Shown here one piece after another: positions 63,661 through 64,000 of a DNA stretch of 64,000 bases; the first letter of the stretch is position 1; each line of letters begins with the position of its first letter. The position numbers and the translations under genes are program-made. The notes under the pieces are model-generated. The model worked only from the letters and a program-made list of their open reading frames with translations, did not search any database and was not told where the DNA came from. The stretch comes from Trichoplax adhaerens (taxonomy: Eukaryota > Placozoa > Uniplacotomia > Trichoplacea > Trichoplacidae), in NCBI RefSeq assembly GCF_000150275.1, contig NW_002060947.1:480695-544694 (forward strand), read 5' to 3'.

Positions 63661-64000
63661 AATTTTAATAAATCCCAGATAAAAAATGAATATTTCAAAA
63701 ATAAGCGAAATTTAAACTCCTCCTTATACAGTATCTAAATGGATATGCCATTCTGAGCTCGCTACACGAACATACAGAATTAATAATCGAGATAGAATAC
63801 TTCTCGTAATGATAAGTTAGCTACTAATATCTATAAAATCTGATAAAGCGGTGTAATTTGATTTACATCTGTAAGATTCTTCGACTGAAAGTGGTACTAA
63901 CAATGATTAGTTGCGAGTTCATTTAAATCAATCGAATTTGTATTATAGTAAAAAGCATCAAAAACTATAATTTGAAGGTGTACGATAACAGACAAACAAT

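Overview
The window is nuclear DNA from an animal. It is strongly A+T-rich (roughly two thirds by eye), most genes are cut into many short exons by GT-AG introns of about 50 to several hundred bases, and the recognisable genes are metazoan: PLRG1, THUMPD3, HMMR/RHAMM, SCLT1, a WDR49/WDR64-type protein and an Ig/fibronectin-III adhesion receptor. Compact genes, AT-rich introns and NB-ARC and TIR genes without LRRs would fit an early-branching animal such as a placozoan. That placement is inference; nothing here fixes the species.

Left third (1-20 kb): the 3' part of a WDR49/64-like gene (+, stop at 3070) converges on THUMPD3 (-, 6399 to 3565), a tRNA guanine-N2 methyltransferase. THUMPD3 is head-to-head with an intronless 897-residue NB-ARC ATPase gene (+, 8160-10853) that ends in a predicted C-terminal membrane anchor. 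That gene is tail-to-tail, 167 bases apart, with PLRG1 (-, 14337 to 11021), a spliceosomal WD40 protein. PLRG1 is head-to-head with a TIR-domain gene (+, 15792-18301) that probably encodes two TIR domains after a 14-20 residue tandem repeat. Both divergent intergenic regions carry palindromic arrays of ACTGTAC/GTACAGT units. The array before the TIR gene also contains a foldback (MITE-like) element, of which one arm recurs at 41.4 kb.

Middle (20-36 kb): two coiled-coil centrosome genes lie head-to-head, about 1.5 kb between start codons: HMMR/RHAMM (-, 27120 to 20205) and SCLT1 (+, 28621-35365), a distal-appendage protein of the centriole.

Right part (36-64 kb): a minus-strand Ig + about five FN3 + transmembrane receptor resembling the L1CAM/neuroglian class ends near 36680. 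Its 5' exons continue to at least 52.5 kb across very large introns packed with diverged minisatellites. From 54563 to beyond 63.6 kb a second minus-strand gene is seen as a chain of short exons that join in phase; I could not identify its product.

Jobs: the housekeeping genes cover tRNA modification, splicing and centriole/spindle function. The NB-ARC and TIR genes look like an innate-immunity pair interleaved with them. The points most worth a second look are the tail-anchored NB-ARC protein; the TIR protein whose N-terminal repeats look like reiterated copies of its own first TIR strand, and whose two TIR domains both lack the usual catalytic glutamate; a 14-base exon carrying most of the catalytic motif of THUMPD3; and the unidentified gene at the right edge. 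All exon joins were made by hand, so exact splice sites are predictions.
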